In this document: positions 10,981 through 18,208 of the stretch, one piece after another
How the letters are laid out: each line of letters opens with the position of its first letter
Position numbering within the stretch: the stretch's first letter is position 1
Assembly (NCBI RefSeq): GCF_036127095.1
Contig: NZ_CP108006.1
Coordinates: 5,385,501 to 5,449,500, forward strand
Source of the DNA: Streptomyces sp. NBC_00335
GTDB taxonomy: Bacteria; Actinomycetota; Actinomycetes; Streptomycetales; Streptomycetaceae
DNA: 64,000 nucleotides
Direction of reading: 5' to 3'
The notes under the pieces: generated by a model
Database searches by the model: none
The model's input: the letters and a program-made list of their open reading frames with translations, nothing else
What the model was told of the DNA's origin: nothing
Made by a program: the position numbers and the translations under genes

Positions 10981-11013
10981 AAGGCCTCCGGACCCTGTGG
11001 GTCCGGAGGCCTT
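10981..11013 (-). terminator. strong terminator between the two EIIC genes
   Basis: Perfect 15-bp stem AAGGCCTCCGGACCC / GGGTCCGGAGGCCTT with TGT loop. It ends the upstream EIIC transcript before the nagE2 promoter; each permease gene is therefore its own unit. The remaining 10909-11206 has no gene. Confidence 0.85.
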
Positions 11014-11206
11014 CGTCTCGTATGTGGCTGTTCTGACCAGGGCTTATGGCATCGCCCCGGGGGGCTTTCGGTGGCCCCCGAGAGGACGTTCGAGAGTCCC
11101 CGGGAGGGGCCCTCAGCGGGTCCGGGCGGGACCTTCGCCGGGGTTCAGGGGTGCTCCGGACCCCTTCCGGACCGCGCCGCGCAAGGGCCGGAAGTCCCTG
11201 CGGGGC

Positions 11207-12508
11207 TCACGCCTTGGTGTTCTCCGCCTGCATCACCGCGATCTCCTCGTCCGACTCCCGGCCGGGCGTCTTGATGTCCCACTTGGTGATCGCGAAGCGG
11301 AAGATGCCGTAGTAGACGACCGCGAAGCAGAGGCCGATCGGAATGATCAGCCAGGGCTTCGTCGCCAGGCTCCAGTTGATGCCGTAGTCGATCAGGCCGG
11401 CCGAGAAGCTGAAGCCGTCCTTGACCCCGAACGCCCAGGTCACCGCCATCGACACACCCGTGAGCACGGCGTGCACCGCGTACAGCATCGGCGCCAGGAA
11501 GAGGAACGAGTACTCCAGCGGCTCCGTGATGCCGGTGACGAAGGAGGTCAGGCCCACCGACAGCATCAGACCGCCGACCTCCTTGCGCCGGGCAGGCTTC
11601 GCGCAGTGTGTGATCGCCAGCGCCGCCGCCGGGAGGGCGAACATCATGATCGGGAAGAAGCCCGTGAGGAACTGGCCGGCGTTCGGGTCTCCCGCCAGGA
11701 ACATCGGGATGTCACCGTGGACCGTCTGCCCGTCCGGCTTGGTGTAGCTGCCGAACTGGAACCACACCGGCACGTTCAGGAACTGGTGCAGGCCGATCAC
11801 CAGCAGCGCGCGGTTCGCGACGCCGAAGATGCCGGCGCCCAACGACCCCAGGCTGATCAGCCAGTCCGAGAAGCTCTCCAGCGCGTCGCCGATCGGCGGC
11901 CAGATCAACAGACAGAGGACGGCGAAGGCGATCGCCACGAAGGTCATGATGATCGGGACCAGGCGGCGGCCGTTGAAGAAGCCGAGCCAGTCCACCAGCT
12001 TGACGCGGTGGAAGCGCTGCCAGAACCAGGCGGCCAGCAGGCCCATGACGATGCCGCCGAACACCCCCGGGTTCTGGAAGGTGTACTCGGCGAAGGTCTG
12101 GTCGGGCCCCAGGCAGCCACCGCCGATGTCCTTCGTCCCCGTCGGGCAGTCCTTGGGGAAGACGCGCAGCACGCTGCGGTAGACGAGGAAGCCGACCACC
12201 GCCGCGAGCGCGGTCGAACCGTCCGCCTTCTTGGCCATGCCGATCGCGACGCCGATGCAGAAGAGCAGGGGCAGGCCGAGGTCGGCGTTGAGCAGGGCGC
12301 CGCCCGCGGCGGCCATGACCTTGGCGACGGTCGTCCAGCCCAGGCCGTCCTTGCCGAGGAAGTCGTCCTGGCCGAACCGATTCAGGATGCCGGCCGCCGG
12401 CAGTACGGCGATCGGCAGCTGAAGGCTCCGGCCCATCTTCTGCAGCCCTTGGAACAAGCCGTTCCACCACTTCGGCTGTGGCACTGCTGCGGCGCTGCTC
12501 GCGCTCAT
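11207..12508 (-). CDS. nagE1: PTS EIIC permease, GlcNAc/glucose family (paralogue)
   Basis: A 433-residue EIIC closely related along its whole length to the nagE2 product (shared GRSLQLPIAVLPAAGIL, PLLFCIGVAIG.AKKADGSTALAA and EPLEYSF segments). It has a longer periplasmic loop containing two Cys (DCPTGTKDIGGGCLGPDQ). The start is ATG of MSASSAAAV with GGGAGGA upstream; the frame upstream would cross the dre site. A single dre lies 52 bases upstream. Substrate could be GlcNAc or a related sugar; the symbol follows the usual naming of the neighbouring S. coelicolor paralogue and is tentative. Confidence 0.85.
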   Translation of the reverse strand: MSASSAAAVPQPKWWNGLFQGLQKMGRSLQLPIAVLPAAGILNRFGQDDFLGKDGLGWTTVAKVMAAAGGALLNADLGLPLLFCIGVAIGMAKKADGSTALAAVVGFLVYRSVLRVFPKDCPTGTKDIGGGCLGPDQTFAEYTFQNPGVFGGIVMGLLAAWFWQRFHRVKLVDWLGFFNGRRLVPIIMTFVAIAFAVLCLLIWPPIGDALESFSDWLISLGSLGAGIFGVANRALLVIGLHQFLNVPVWFQFGSYTKPDGQTVHGDIPMFLAGDPNAGQFLTGFFPIMMFALPAAALAITHCAKPARRKEVGGLMLSVGLTSFVTGITEPLEYSFLFLAPMLYAVHAVLTGVSMAVTWAFGVKDGFSFSAGLIDYGINWSLATKPWLIIPIGLCFAVVYYGIFRFAITKWDIKTPGRESDEEIAVMQAENTKA

Positions 12509-12559
12509 CCGCGTCCTCCCTGACCGGCCCGTTTTTGGCAGTCGCGACACTTGCGGCAC

Positions 12560-12575
12560 ACTGGTGTAGACCACT
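12560..12575 (-). promoter_or_regulatory. DasR-type operator (dre) before EIIC paralogue
   Basis: ACTGGTGTAGACCACT differs from the dre consensus ACTGGTCTAGACCACT at one base. It lies 52 bases before the EIIC start; the divergent nagF begins 220 bases away and could share it. Confidence 0.8.
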
Positions 12576-12796
12576 CGTGTTGCGATCGCATTTCACCCGC
12601 CTCAGGGCAGGTTGGTGCTGATCGTCATCATTCGGCAGATACCGGGCATGTGCCCGCGTAGCTGGGCCAATCGTGGGCTACCGTGACGAAGCGGACCGCC
12701 TTGGTTGGTCGGTCGGTCGGGCGGCAGGCGTACCCACAGGCGCCGGACGCCGGATGTCAGTCGGACTCGTTCTTCGTAGAACTCAGGGAGAAACAC

Positions 12797-13030
12797 ATGG
12801 CCACCAAGGCTGAGAAGATCGTCGCCGGGCTCGGCGGCATCGAGAACATCGAAGAGGTCGAGGGCTGCATCACCCGCCTGCGCACCGAGGTCATCGACCC
12901 GAGCAAGGTCGACGAGGCCGCACTGAAGGCCGCCGGCGCCCACGGCGTCGTCAAGATGGGCACCGCGATCCAGGTCGTCATCGGCACCGACGCCGACCCG
13001 ATCGCCGCCGACATCGAAGACATGATGTGA
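12797..13030 (+). CDS. nagF: PTS EIIB, GlcNAc-specific
   Basis: A 77-residue free-standing EIIB. The phospho-accepting cysteine is C24 in the EGCITRLR motif, followed by GVVKMGTAIQVVIG. It passes phosphate from EIIA (Crr, elsewhere) to the sugar during transport by the EIIC proteins encoded divergently. ATG is preceded by GGGAG. A hairpin terminator follows. Confidence 0.92.
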   Translation: MATKAEKIVAGLGGIENIEEVEGCITRLRTEVIDPSKVDEAALKAAGAHGVVKMGTAIQVVIGTDADPIAADIEDMM

Positions 13031-13083
13031 GCTGAGCCCACCGGCTCCCGCGCGCGCCCCGCGCGCACCCGTACGTACGACAG

Positions 13084-13113
13084 GACCCCGACCGGACGCA
13101 CCCGGACGGGGTC
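13084..13113 (+). terminator. terminator after nagF
   Basis: Stem GACCCCG / CGGGGTC extended by CCGG / CCGG around ACGCAC, followed by TTCTCGTT. Located between nagF and rph. Confidence 0.8.
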
Positions 13114-13147
13114 TTCTCGTTCCCGTGCACCGGCTAGGCTCGGTGCC

Positions 13148-13879
13148 ATGTCTCGCATCGACGGCCGTACGCCCGAACAGCTCCGCCCGGTCACCATCGA
13201 GCGCGGATGGAGCAAGCACGCAGAGGGCTCCGTCCTCGTCTCCTTCGGAGACACCAAGGTCTTCTGCACCGCCTCCTTCAGCGAAGGCGTCCCGCGCTGG
13301 CGCAAGGGCAGCGGCGAAGGCTGGGTCACCTCCGAGTACTCGATGCTGCCCCGCGCCACGAACACCCGCGGCGACCGCGAATCCGTACGCGGCAAGATCG
13401 GCGGCCGCACCCACGAGATCTCCCGCCTGATCGGCCGCTCGCTGCGCGCCGTCATCGACTACAAGGCCCTCGGCGAGAACACCATCGTCCTGGACTGCGA
13501 CGTCCTCCAGGCCGACGGCGGCACCCGCACCGCGGCCATCACCGGCGCCTACGTGGCCCTGGCCGACGCCATCTCCTGGGGCCAGGGCAAGAAGCTCATC
13601 AAGGCCGGCCGCAAGCCCCTGACCGGCACCGTCGCGGCCGTCAGCGTCGGCATCGTCGACGGCGTCCCGCTCCTCGACCTCTGCTACGAGGAAGACGTGC
13701 GCGCCGAGACGGACATGAACGTGGTCTGCACCGGCGACGGCCGCTTCGTCGAGGTCCAGGGCACGGCCGAGGGCGAGCCCTTCGACCGCAAGGAACTCAA
13801 CGCCCTCCTCGATCTGGCCGCCGGCGGCTGCGCCGACCTGGAAGCCCTCCAGCTCGGCGCCCTGGAGCTCACGCTCTAG
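13148..13879 (+). CDS. rph: ribonuclease PH
   Basis: A 243-residue phosphorolytic 3'-5' exoribonuclease that trims tRNA 3' ends. The [19 protein letters not shown] start, [24 protein letters not shown] phosphate-site arginines and [20 protein letters not shown] are all conserved, and the length is normal. The rph-rdgB order is conserved in actinobacteria; here a small lipoprotein gene is inserted between them. Confidence 0.96.
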   Translation: MSRIDGRTPEQLRPVTIERGWSKHAEGSVLVSFGDTKVFCTASFSEGVPRWRKGSGEGWVTSEYSMLPRATNTRGDRESVRGKIGGRTHEISRLIGRSLRAVIDYKALGENTIVLDCDVLQADGGTRTAAITGAYVALADAISWGQGKKLIKAGRKPLTGTVAAVSVGIVDGVPLLDLCYEEDVRAETDMNVVCTGDGRFVEVQGTAEGEPFDRKELNALLDLAAGGCADLEALQLGALELTL

Positions 13880-14002
13880 GACTACTGGCAACCGCGCGGC
13901 CCGTCCGTGCGTCTCTCGGGGTACGGGTGCACGGCGTCGAAGCCGTGCGCCCGTCCACGTACCTGCATGTTGTGCATCCGCACCATCCTCCTGGGGGCCG
14001 AA

Positions 14003-14389
14003 GTGAAGTCGAAGCACCGCCTGGCAGCCATCGCTCTGACGGCAGCGCTCGCCATACCCGCGATCACCTCCTGCGACGCGATCTCGACCGCGATGGACTG
14101 CGCGAGCACGGCGGTCGCCATCACGGACGGCGCCAACGACCTCCAGCAGGCCGTCTCGCAGGCCGGCAACAGCCCGCAGGACGCCCAGAACGCGCTCAAC
14201 GCGATCGAGGCCAACCTGAAGAAGGTCGGCGACCAGACGGACAACGCCGACCTGAGCAAGGCCATTTCCTCGATGAACACGGCCGTCCAGAACGTCCGCA
14301 CCTCCATCGAGAGCGGCACCACGACCCCCGACGTCACGCCGGTCGCGGACGCGGCGAAGGAAATCTCGAAGGTCTGCACCCCGGGCTGA
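14003..14389 (+). CDS. putative lipoprotein
   Basis: A 128-residue exported protein. The GTG start (VKSKHRLAAIALTAALAIP) gives a clean signal peptide ending in the lipobox ITSC with C24 as the lipidation site. The mature part is Ala/Asn/Gln-rich, helical, with further Cys residues in DCAST and at VCTPG near the C-terminus that could pair. No known domain. An upstream in-frame extension to 13907 is Cys/Arg-rich and less credible than the GTG with its upstream GGGGG. Confidence 0.75.
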   Translation: MKSKHRLAAIALTAALAIPAITSCDAISTAMDCASTAVAITDGANDLQQAVSQAGNSPQDAQNALNAIEANLKKVGDQTDNADLSKAISSMNTAVQNVRTSIESGTTTPDVTPVADAAKEISKVCTPG

Positions 14390-14432
14390 GCCCGCGTCCC
14401 GGAGGCCGGCGGGCGGCCCGGATAATGGCCGT

Positions 14433-15050
14433 ATGACCTCCACGCAGCCCAGCCGCCTGATCCTCGCCACGCGCAACGCGGGCAAGGTCACGGAGCTCCA
14501 CGCCATCCTGTCCGCCGCCGGCCTGCCGCACGAGCTGGTCGGCGCGGACGCGTACCCGGAGATCCCGGACGTCAAGGAAACCGGCGTCACCTTCGCCGAG
14601 AACGCCCTCCTCAAGGCCCACGCCCTGGCCCAGGCCACCGGCCTGCCGGCCGTCGCGGACGACTCGGGCCTCTGCGTGGACGTCCTGAACGGCGCCCCGG
14701 GCATCTTCTCGGCCCGCTGGGCCGGCTCCCACGGCGACGATGCCGCCAACCTGGCGCTCCTCCTGGCCCAACTCGGCGACATCGACGACGCCCACCGCGG
14801 CGCCCACTTCTTCTGCGCGGCCGCCCTCGCCCTCCCCGACGGCACGGAGCGCGTGGTCGAAGGCCGCCTCCTGGGCACCCTGCGCCACACCCCGTCGGGC
14901 ACGGGCGGCTTCGGCTACGACCCGATCCTCCAGCCCCTGGGCGAGTCCCGCACCTGCGCGGAACTCACCCCGTCGGAAAAGAACGCCATCTCCCACCGAG
15001 GCCAGGCCTTCCGCGCCCTGGTCCCGGTGGTCAGGGAACTGCTGGGCTGA
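14433..15050 (+). CDS. rdgB: RdgB/HAM1 non-canonical purine NTP pyrophosphatase
   Basis: A 205-residue house-cleaning enzyme that hydrolyses dITP/ITP/XTP to the monophosphate. ATRNAGKVTEL (nucleotide loop), ADDSGLCVDVLNGAPGIFSARW (metal and base recognition) and GTGGFGYDPIL, SHRGQAFRAL are all present. It ends before a strong hairpin and the convergent tRNA-Leu. Confidence 0.95.
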   Translation: MTSTQPSRLILATRNAGKVTELHAILSAAGLPHELVGADAYPEIPDVKETGVTFAENALLKAHALAQATGLPAVADDSGLCVDVLNGAPGIFSARWAGSHGDDAANLALLLAQLGDIDDAHRGAHFFCAAALALPDGTERVVEGRLLGTLRHTPSGTGGFGYDPILQPLGESRTCAELTPSEKNAISHRGQAFRALVPVVRELLG

Positions 15051-15067
15051 CGCCGCCCGGACAACGC

Positions 15068-15101
15068 CGAAGGCCCCTACGCGGCTGCGTAGGGGCCTTC
15101 G
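15068..15101. terminator. bidirectional terminator between rdgB and tRNA-Leu
   Basis: Perfect 15-bp stem CGAAGGCCCCTACGC / GCGTAGGGGCCTTCG with GGCT loop, 7 bases from the tRNA 3' end. Confidence 0.88.
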
Positions 15102-15107
15102 TGTAGG

Positions 15108-15191
15108 TGCGGTCGGAGGGACTCGAACCCTCAAGGGATTTCTCCCACAACTACCTAAAAGTTGCGTGTAGGCCAATTCCACCACGACCGC
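15108..15191 (-). tRNA. tRNA-Leu (anticodon UAG)
   Basis: An 84-base class II tRNA with a long variable arm. Acceptor stem GCGGTCG / CGACCGC; anticodon stem CAACT / AGTTG enclosing loop TTTAGGT, giving anticodon UAG (reads CUA); T-arm GGGTTCGAGTCCC; A73. The 3' CCA is not encoded. Confidence 0.93.
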
Positions 15192-15233
15192 GACTAACCG
15201 GTCAATTCGGGCATCAGGCTTGGCCGGCTGCGG

Positions 15234-16256
15234 CTAGTGTACGACTGCCTGGCTCCGGCGGGCGACAGCATTGCGGCCACGGCCCCCGCGGCACCAGGTG
15301 TCGGTCAGCGCATGGCAGTTGGGGCACAGGTAGCGGAGGTTTTCGCGCCGGTTGTCGCGCCAGTCCCCGTTGATGTGGTCGATGTGGAGCGTGATCGGCT
15401 GCCCTAGCCATTCGCCAGGGTTCCCGCAGTTCGCGCAGGTGCACGGAACTCCGACCTCCTGGAGTGCGCGGTGGAGGCGGGGTCGGTTGAGCCGGGCGGA
15501 CCCCTCTGGGAGGACGTTGAGGGTGTCGGGTGCGACGGCTCTCGGTGTCACCACTATGCCGGACGCCCAGGGGCGCCGCTTGAAGTGATCGACGTCGAGC
15601 CCGAGTTGGGCGACGCGTCGGCGTACCCTGCGGTGATTGACGTCGTTGACTTCGAGACCGAGGGTGCGCATGAGGTCCGCGTAGCTGTCCGCCTTCGGCG
15701 TGGCGGAGCGCAGGAGTTCCTCGGGAATGGTCAGCCGGGAGTTGCGGAAATGTGTGGTGTCGATGCCGTAGGCCCGGAGCATTCTCCCGAGAACGGATCG
15801 GGACCGGCTGTCGTCGGCGATGCCCAGTGCGCGAGCCGTCCCGCGGGTGCTGTCAGCGACGGCAGCCGCTTCGGCGATCTCTGTGGAGGTGAACGGCAGC
15901 TCGATCACCTCACGCCTCATGCCTACGAAGTGGCTCGTGTCGATGCCCGCTGCCGTCATGCGTCGGACGATGTGCGACAGGGCGCCGGTGGCAGGGCGTA
16001 TGCCGAGCTTGAGGGCCACCTCGCGCAGTGTGCTGGATGACGCGGCGGCCGCTGCTATCGCCTCGTCCGGGTACTTGCGCCACGGGCTGCGCTTCGTGAA
16101 GTGGCTGCTATCGATCCCGAAGAGGGCGACTCTCTCTTGGAGCATGCGGCGCTGCCCGCCGCTCTCCTTGAGGTGGAGTCGCCGCATCAGGTCGGCCCAG
16201 CCCTTCGAGTCGGCGACGGCGGCGGTCAGTGTGTCTCGGTCGTACGGGTCGGCCAT
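15234..16256 (-). CDS. HNH endonuclease with four IDxxHF repeats
   Basis: A 340-residue protein. The N-terminal 225 residues consist of four repeats of about 55-60 residues. Each looks like a helix-turn-helix unit ending in G-I/L-D-x-x-H-F (ends at residues 53, 110, 170 and 225). The C-terminus carries an HNH nuclease: CANCGNP (C274, C277), the HIDHINGDWRDNRREN core (H291-H294, N306) and CPNCH (C311, C314, H315). Such IDTSHF-repeat HNH proteins are common as free-standing homing-type nucleases in phages and actinobacteria. It begins 43 bases from the tRNA-Leu 5' end. No methyltransferase is next to it. Confidence 0.85.
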   Translation of the reverse strand: MADPYDRDTLTAAVADSKGWADLMRRLHLKESGGQRRMLQERVALFGIDSSHFTKRSPWRKYPDEAIAAAAASSSTLREVALKLGIRPATGALSHIVRRMTAAGIDTSHFVGMRREVIELPFTSTEIAEAAAVADSTRGTARALGIADDSRSRSVLGRMLRAYGIDTTHFRNSRLTIPEELLRSATPKADSYADLMRTLGLEVNDVNHRRVRRRVAQLGLDVDHFKRRPWASGIVVTPRAVAPDTLNVLPEGSARLNRPRLHRALQEVGVPCTCANCGNPGEWLGQPITLHIDHINGDWRDNRRENLRYLCPNCHALTDTWCRGGRGRNAVARRSQAVVH

Positions 16257-16350
16257 GGTCCCCTCCGGTTCGGCCGCGCGTTCGCAGCCTCGTACGGAGC
16301 AACGGACCGATAGTCGGACAGTTACGGCTGGATTCGTCCGACAAGCAGCG

Positions 16351-16380
16351 CGGCCCGCACCGTTTGTGGGGTGCGGGCCG
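16351..16380 (-). terminator. terminator downstream of bcp
   Basis: Perfect 11-bp stem CGGCCCGCACC / GGTGCGGGCCG with an 8-base loop, 20 bases after the bcp stop. Confidence 0.8.
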
Positions 16381-16400
16381 TTCCGGAAGCAGGGGGCGTG

Positions 16401-16868
16401 TCAGATGCCCAGGTCCTTGATGATCTTGGCTACGTGGCCCGTGGCCTTGACGTTGTAGAGGGCGCGTTCGACCTTGCCCTCCTCGTCGACGATCACCGTG
16501 GAGCGGATGACCCCGGTGACGGTCTTGCCGTACAGCTTCTTCTCGCCGTACGCGCCGTACGCCGTCAGGGTCTCCTTCTCCGGGTCGCTGACCAGGGTGA
16601 CCTTCAGGTGCTCCTGCTCGCGGAACTTCGCCAGCTTCTCCGGCTTGTCCGGGGAGACGCCGATGACGTCGTAGCCGGCCGTGGCCAGGACGGCCAGGTT
16701 GTCCGTGAAGTCGCAGGCCTGCTTGGTGCAGCCCGGCGTCAGGGCGGTCGGGTAGAAGTACACGATGACTTTGCGGCCCTTGTGGTCGGCGAGCGAGATC
16801 TCGTTGCCGTCCGCGTCGGGCAGGGTGAAGGCGGGGGCGATGTCGCCCGGCTCAAGTCGCTCGCTCAT
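16401..16868 (-). CDS. bcp: thioredoxin-dependent thiol peroxidase (Bcp/PrxQ)
   Basis: A 155-residue peroxiredoxin that reduces hydroperoxides with thioredoxin. Peroxidatic C47 and resolving C52 lie in LTPGCTKQACDF, the C-x4-C arrangement of atypical 2-Cys PrxQ. The start is ATG of MSERLEPGD with GAGGAG upstream; an in-frame ATG six codons earlier is too close to that site. It diverges from the DUF3618 gene. Confidence 0.95.
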   Translation of the reverse strand: MSERLEPGDIAPAFTLPDADGNEISLADHKGRKVIVYFYPTALTPGCTKQACDFTDNLAVLATAGYDVIGVSPDKPEKLAKFREQEHLKVTLVSDPEKETLTAYGAYGEKKLYGKTVTGVIRSTVIVDEEGKVERALYNVKATGHVAKIIKDLGI

Positions 16869-16983
16869 TCTCAACAGTCTCCTCAAGAGGGGATCGGTAC
16901 GGTGTCGAGACTAAGCTGCTGACAGACTGTTCATGGTGGGCTACACCCGCCGAGGGACCGACCACGACGACGGAGGCAGCGCG

Positions 16984-17301
16984 GTGCCGGAAGCCAGGAC
17001 CCCCGCACAGATCGAGGCGGACATCGTCCGCCGCCGCGAGCAGCTCGCCGAGGCGCTCGACGAGATCGGGGTGCGCATGCACCCCAAGACGATCGTCGGG
17101 GACGCCAAGGCGAAGATGGTCAGCAACGTCGACCACGTCGTCGGCCGTGCGGTGGCGACCGTGAACCGCCTCGTCACCGACGCCCGCGACGGACTGCGCC
17201 ACGACGACGGCGCCCCGCGCGTCGAGCGGATCGTGCCGGTCGCGCTGCTCGCGGCCGGTGTCGTCGGCCTGCTGGTGATGTCGGCGCGACGAAAGCGCTG
17301 A
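16984..17301 (+). CDS. DUF3618 membrane protein
   Basis: A 105-residue protein. The family motif RTPAQIEADIVRRREQLAEALDEIG is at the N-terminus and a single membrane helix (VPVALLAAGVVGLLVM) sits near the C-terminus, followed by basic residues. The GTG start has GGAGG 8 bases upstream. The central amphipathic part predicts a coiled coil on the cytoplasmic side. Function unknown. Confidence 0.85.
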   Translation: MPEARTPAQIEADIVRRREQLAEALDEIGVRMHPKTIVGDAKAKMVSNVDHVVGRAVATVNRLVTDARDGLRHDDGAPRVERIVPVALLAAGVVGLLVMSARRKR

Positions 17302-17347
17302 TGACCCTGGGGGGTGCGGGGCGGGTGTGGACGGGTAGGTTCGGGGC

Positions 17348-17692
17348 GTGAGCGAGAACACCACCACCCACGACAAGCTGCCCATCCGCATGCTGCACGA
17401 CCGCGTGCTCGTGAAATCCGATTCGCCGGAGGGTGAGCGCCGCTCGGGCGGCGGCATCCTGATTCCGGCGACGGCCGCGGTGGGCAAGCGGCTGGCCTGG
17501 GCCGAGGTGGTCGCGGTCGGGCAGAACGTACGGACCGTCGAGCCGGGGGACCGGGTGCTGTACGACCCCGAGGAGCGGGCCGAGGTGGAGGTGCGCGGGG
17601 CGACGTACCTGCTGATGCGGGAGCGGGACCTGCACGCCGTGGCCGCCGAGCGGCTGGAGGGGTCGGAAGACTCCACGGGGCTCTATCTCTAG
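17348..17692 (+). CDS. GroES-like co-chaperonin family protein
   Basis: A 114-residue Cpn10-fold protein. PIRMLHDRVLVK at the N-terminus, SGGGILIPATA (mobile-loop region) and GDRVLYDP match GroES. It is longer than and distinct from the canonical GroES normally paired with groEL, and no groEL is nearby. The GTG is preceded by a weak purine stretch. It may be a specialised co-chaperone or a fold relative with another role. Confidence 0.82.
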   Translation: MSENTTTHDKLPIRMLHDRVLVKSDSPEGERRSGGGILIPATAAVGKRLAWAEVVAVGQNVRTVEPGDRVLYDPEERAEVEVRGATYLLMRERDLHAVAAERLEGSEDSTGLYL

Positions 17693-17708
17693 CCCCCAGA
17701 GATGTGGG

Positions 17709-17741
17709 AAAGGGCCGGTGACCCTCGTCACCGGCCCTTTT
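17709..17741 (+). terminator. terminator after GroES-like gene
   Basis: Perfect 13-bp stem AAAGGGCCGGTGA / TCACCGGCCCTTT with a 6-base loop and trailing T residues. Confidence 0.85.
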
Positions 17742-17769
17742 CGTTCGGTTTTGCTACGGTGGTGGGGAA

Positions 17770-17842
17770 CCCCCGACGAGACGCGCCGTACCGGGTCGCC
17801 CTTGGCCAGTGGCCAGTGGCTGCATGACAAGACGACGCACCC
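17770..17842 (+). ncRNA. guanidine-III riboswitch (ykkC-III/mini-class)
   Basis: The conserved CCCGACGAGACGCGCC-GTACCGGGT block (17772-17796) and the downstream GACAAGACGACGC (17826-17838) match the guanidine-III consensus CGACGAGG.GCGCCGTACC...GACAAGACGGCGC. CCCG pairs with CGGG (P1), and GCGCCGT can pair with ACGACGC to form the pseudoknot. The Shine-Dalgarno GGAGG of the exporter gene follows about 20 bases later, so ligand binding should control translation. The insert between the halves contains a GGCCAGT direct repeat. Confidence 0.88.
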
Positions 17843-17872
17843 CGTTCCGCTCTCGTTCCGGAGGTGCCTGTC

Positions 17873-18193
17873 ATGGCCTGGGTTCTGCTTCTTCTCGCCG
17901 GTCTGCTCGAAGTCGGCTGGTCGATCGGTATGAAGTTCACCGAGGGGTTCACGCGGCTGTGGCCGAGCGTGTTCACCGGTGCCGGCATCGTGGCGAGCAT
18001 GGTGCTGCTGTCGTACGCCGCCAAGACCCTGCCGATCGGTACGGCGTACGGCGTCTGGGTCGGCATCGGTGCGGCCGGGGCGGCGGTGCTCGGTATGGCG
18101 GTGCTGGGTGAGCCCGTCACCGCCGCCCGGATCTTCTTCATCTGTCTGCTGCTGGTCGCCGTGGTGGGGCTGAAGGCGACCTCCGGTCACTGA
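17873..18193 (+). CDS. sugE: SMR-family guanidinium exporter (Gdx/SugE)
   Basis: A 106-residue small multidrug-resistance protein with four membrane helices. The key glutamate is in LLLAGLLEVGWSIGMKF; GTAYGVWVGIGAAG is typical of the SugE/Gdx subgroup rather than QacE. A guanidine-III riboswitch lies just upstream, which identifies the natural substrate as guanidinium. ATG has GGAGG 8 bases upstream. Confidence 0.93.
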   Translation: MAWVLLLLAGLLEVGWSIGMKFTEGFTRLWPSVFTGAGIVASMVLLSYAAKTLPIGTAYGVWVGIGAAGAAVLGMAVLGEPVTAARIFFICLLLVAVVGLKATSGH

Positions 18194-18208
18194 GGGGTGA
18201 CCGGGGAG

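Noticed and set aside
17348..17692. Canonical groES of a groESL operon
   Set aside because: No groEL follows, and the protein is longer and divergent; kept as a GroES-like protein.
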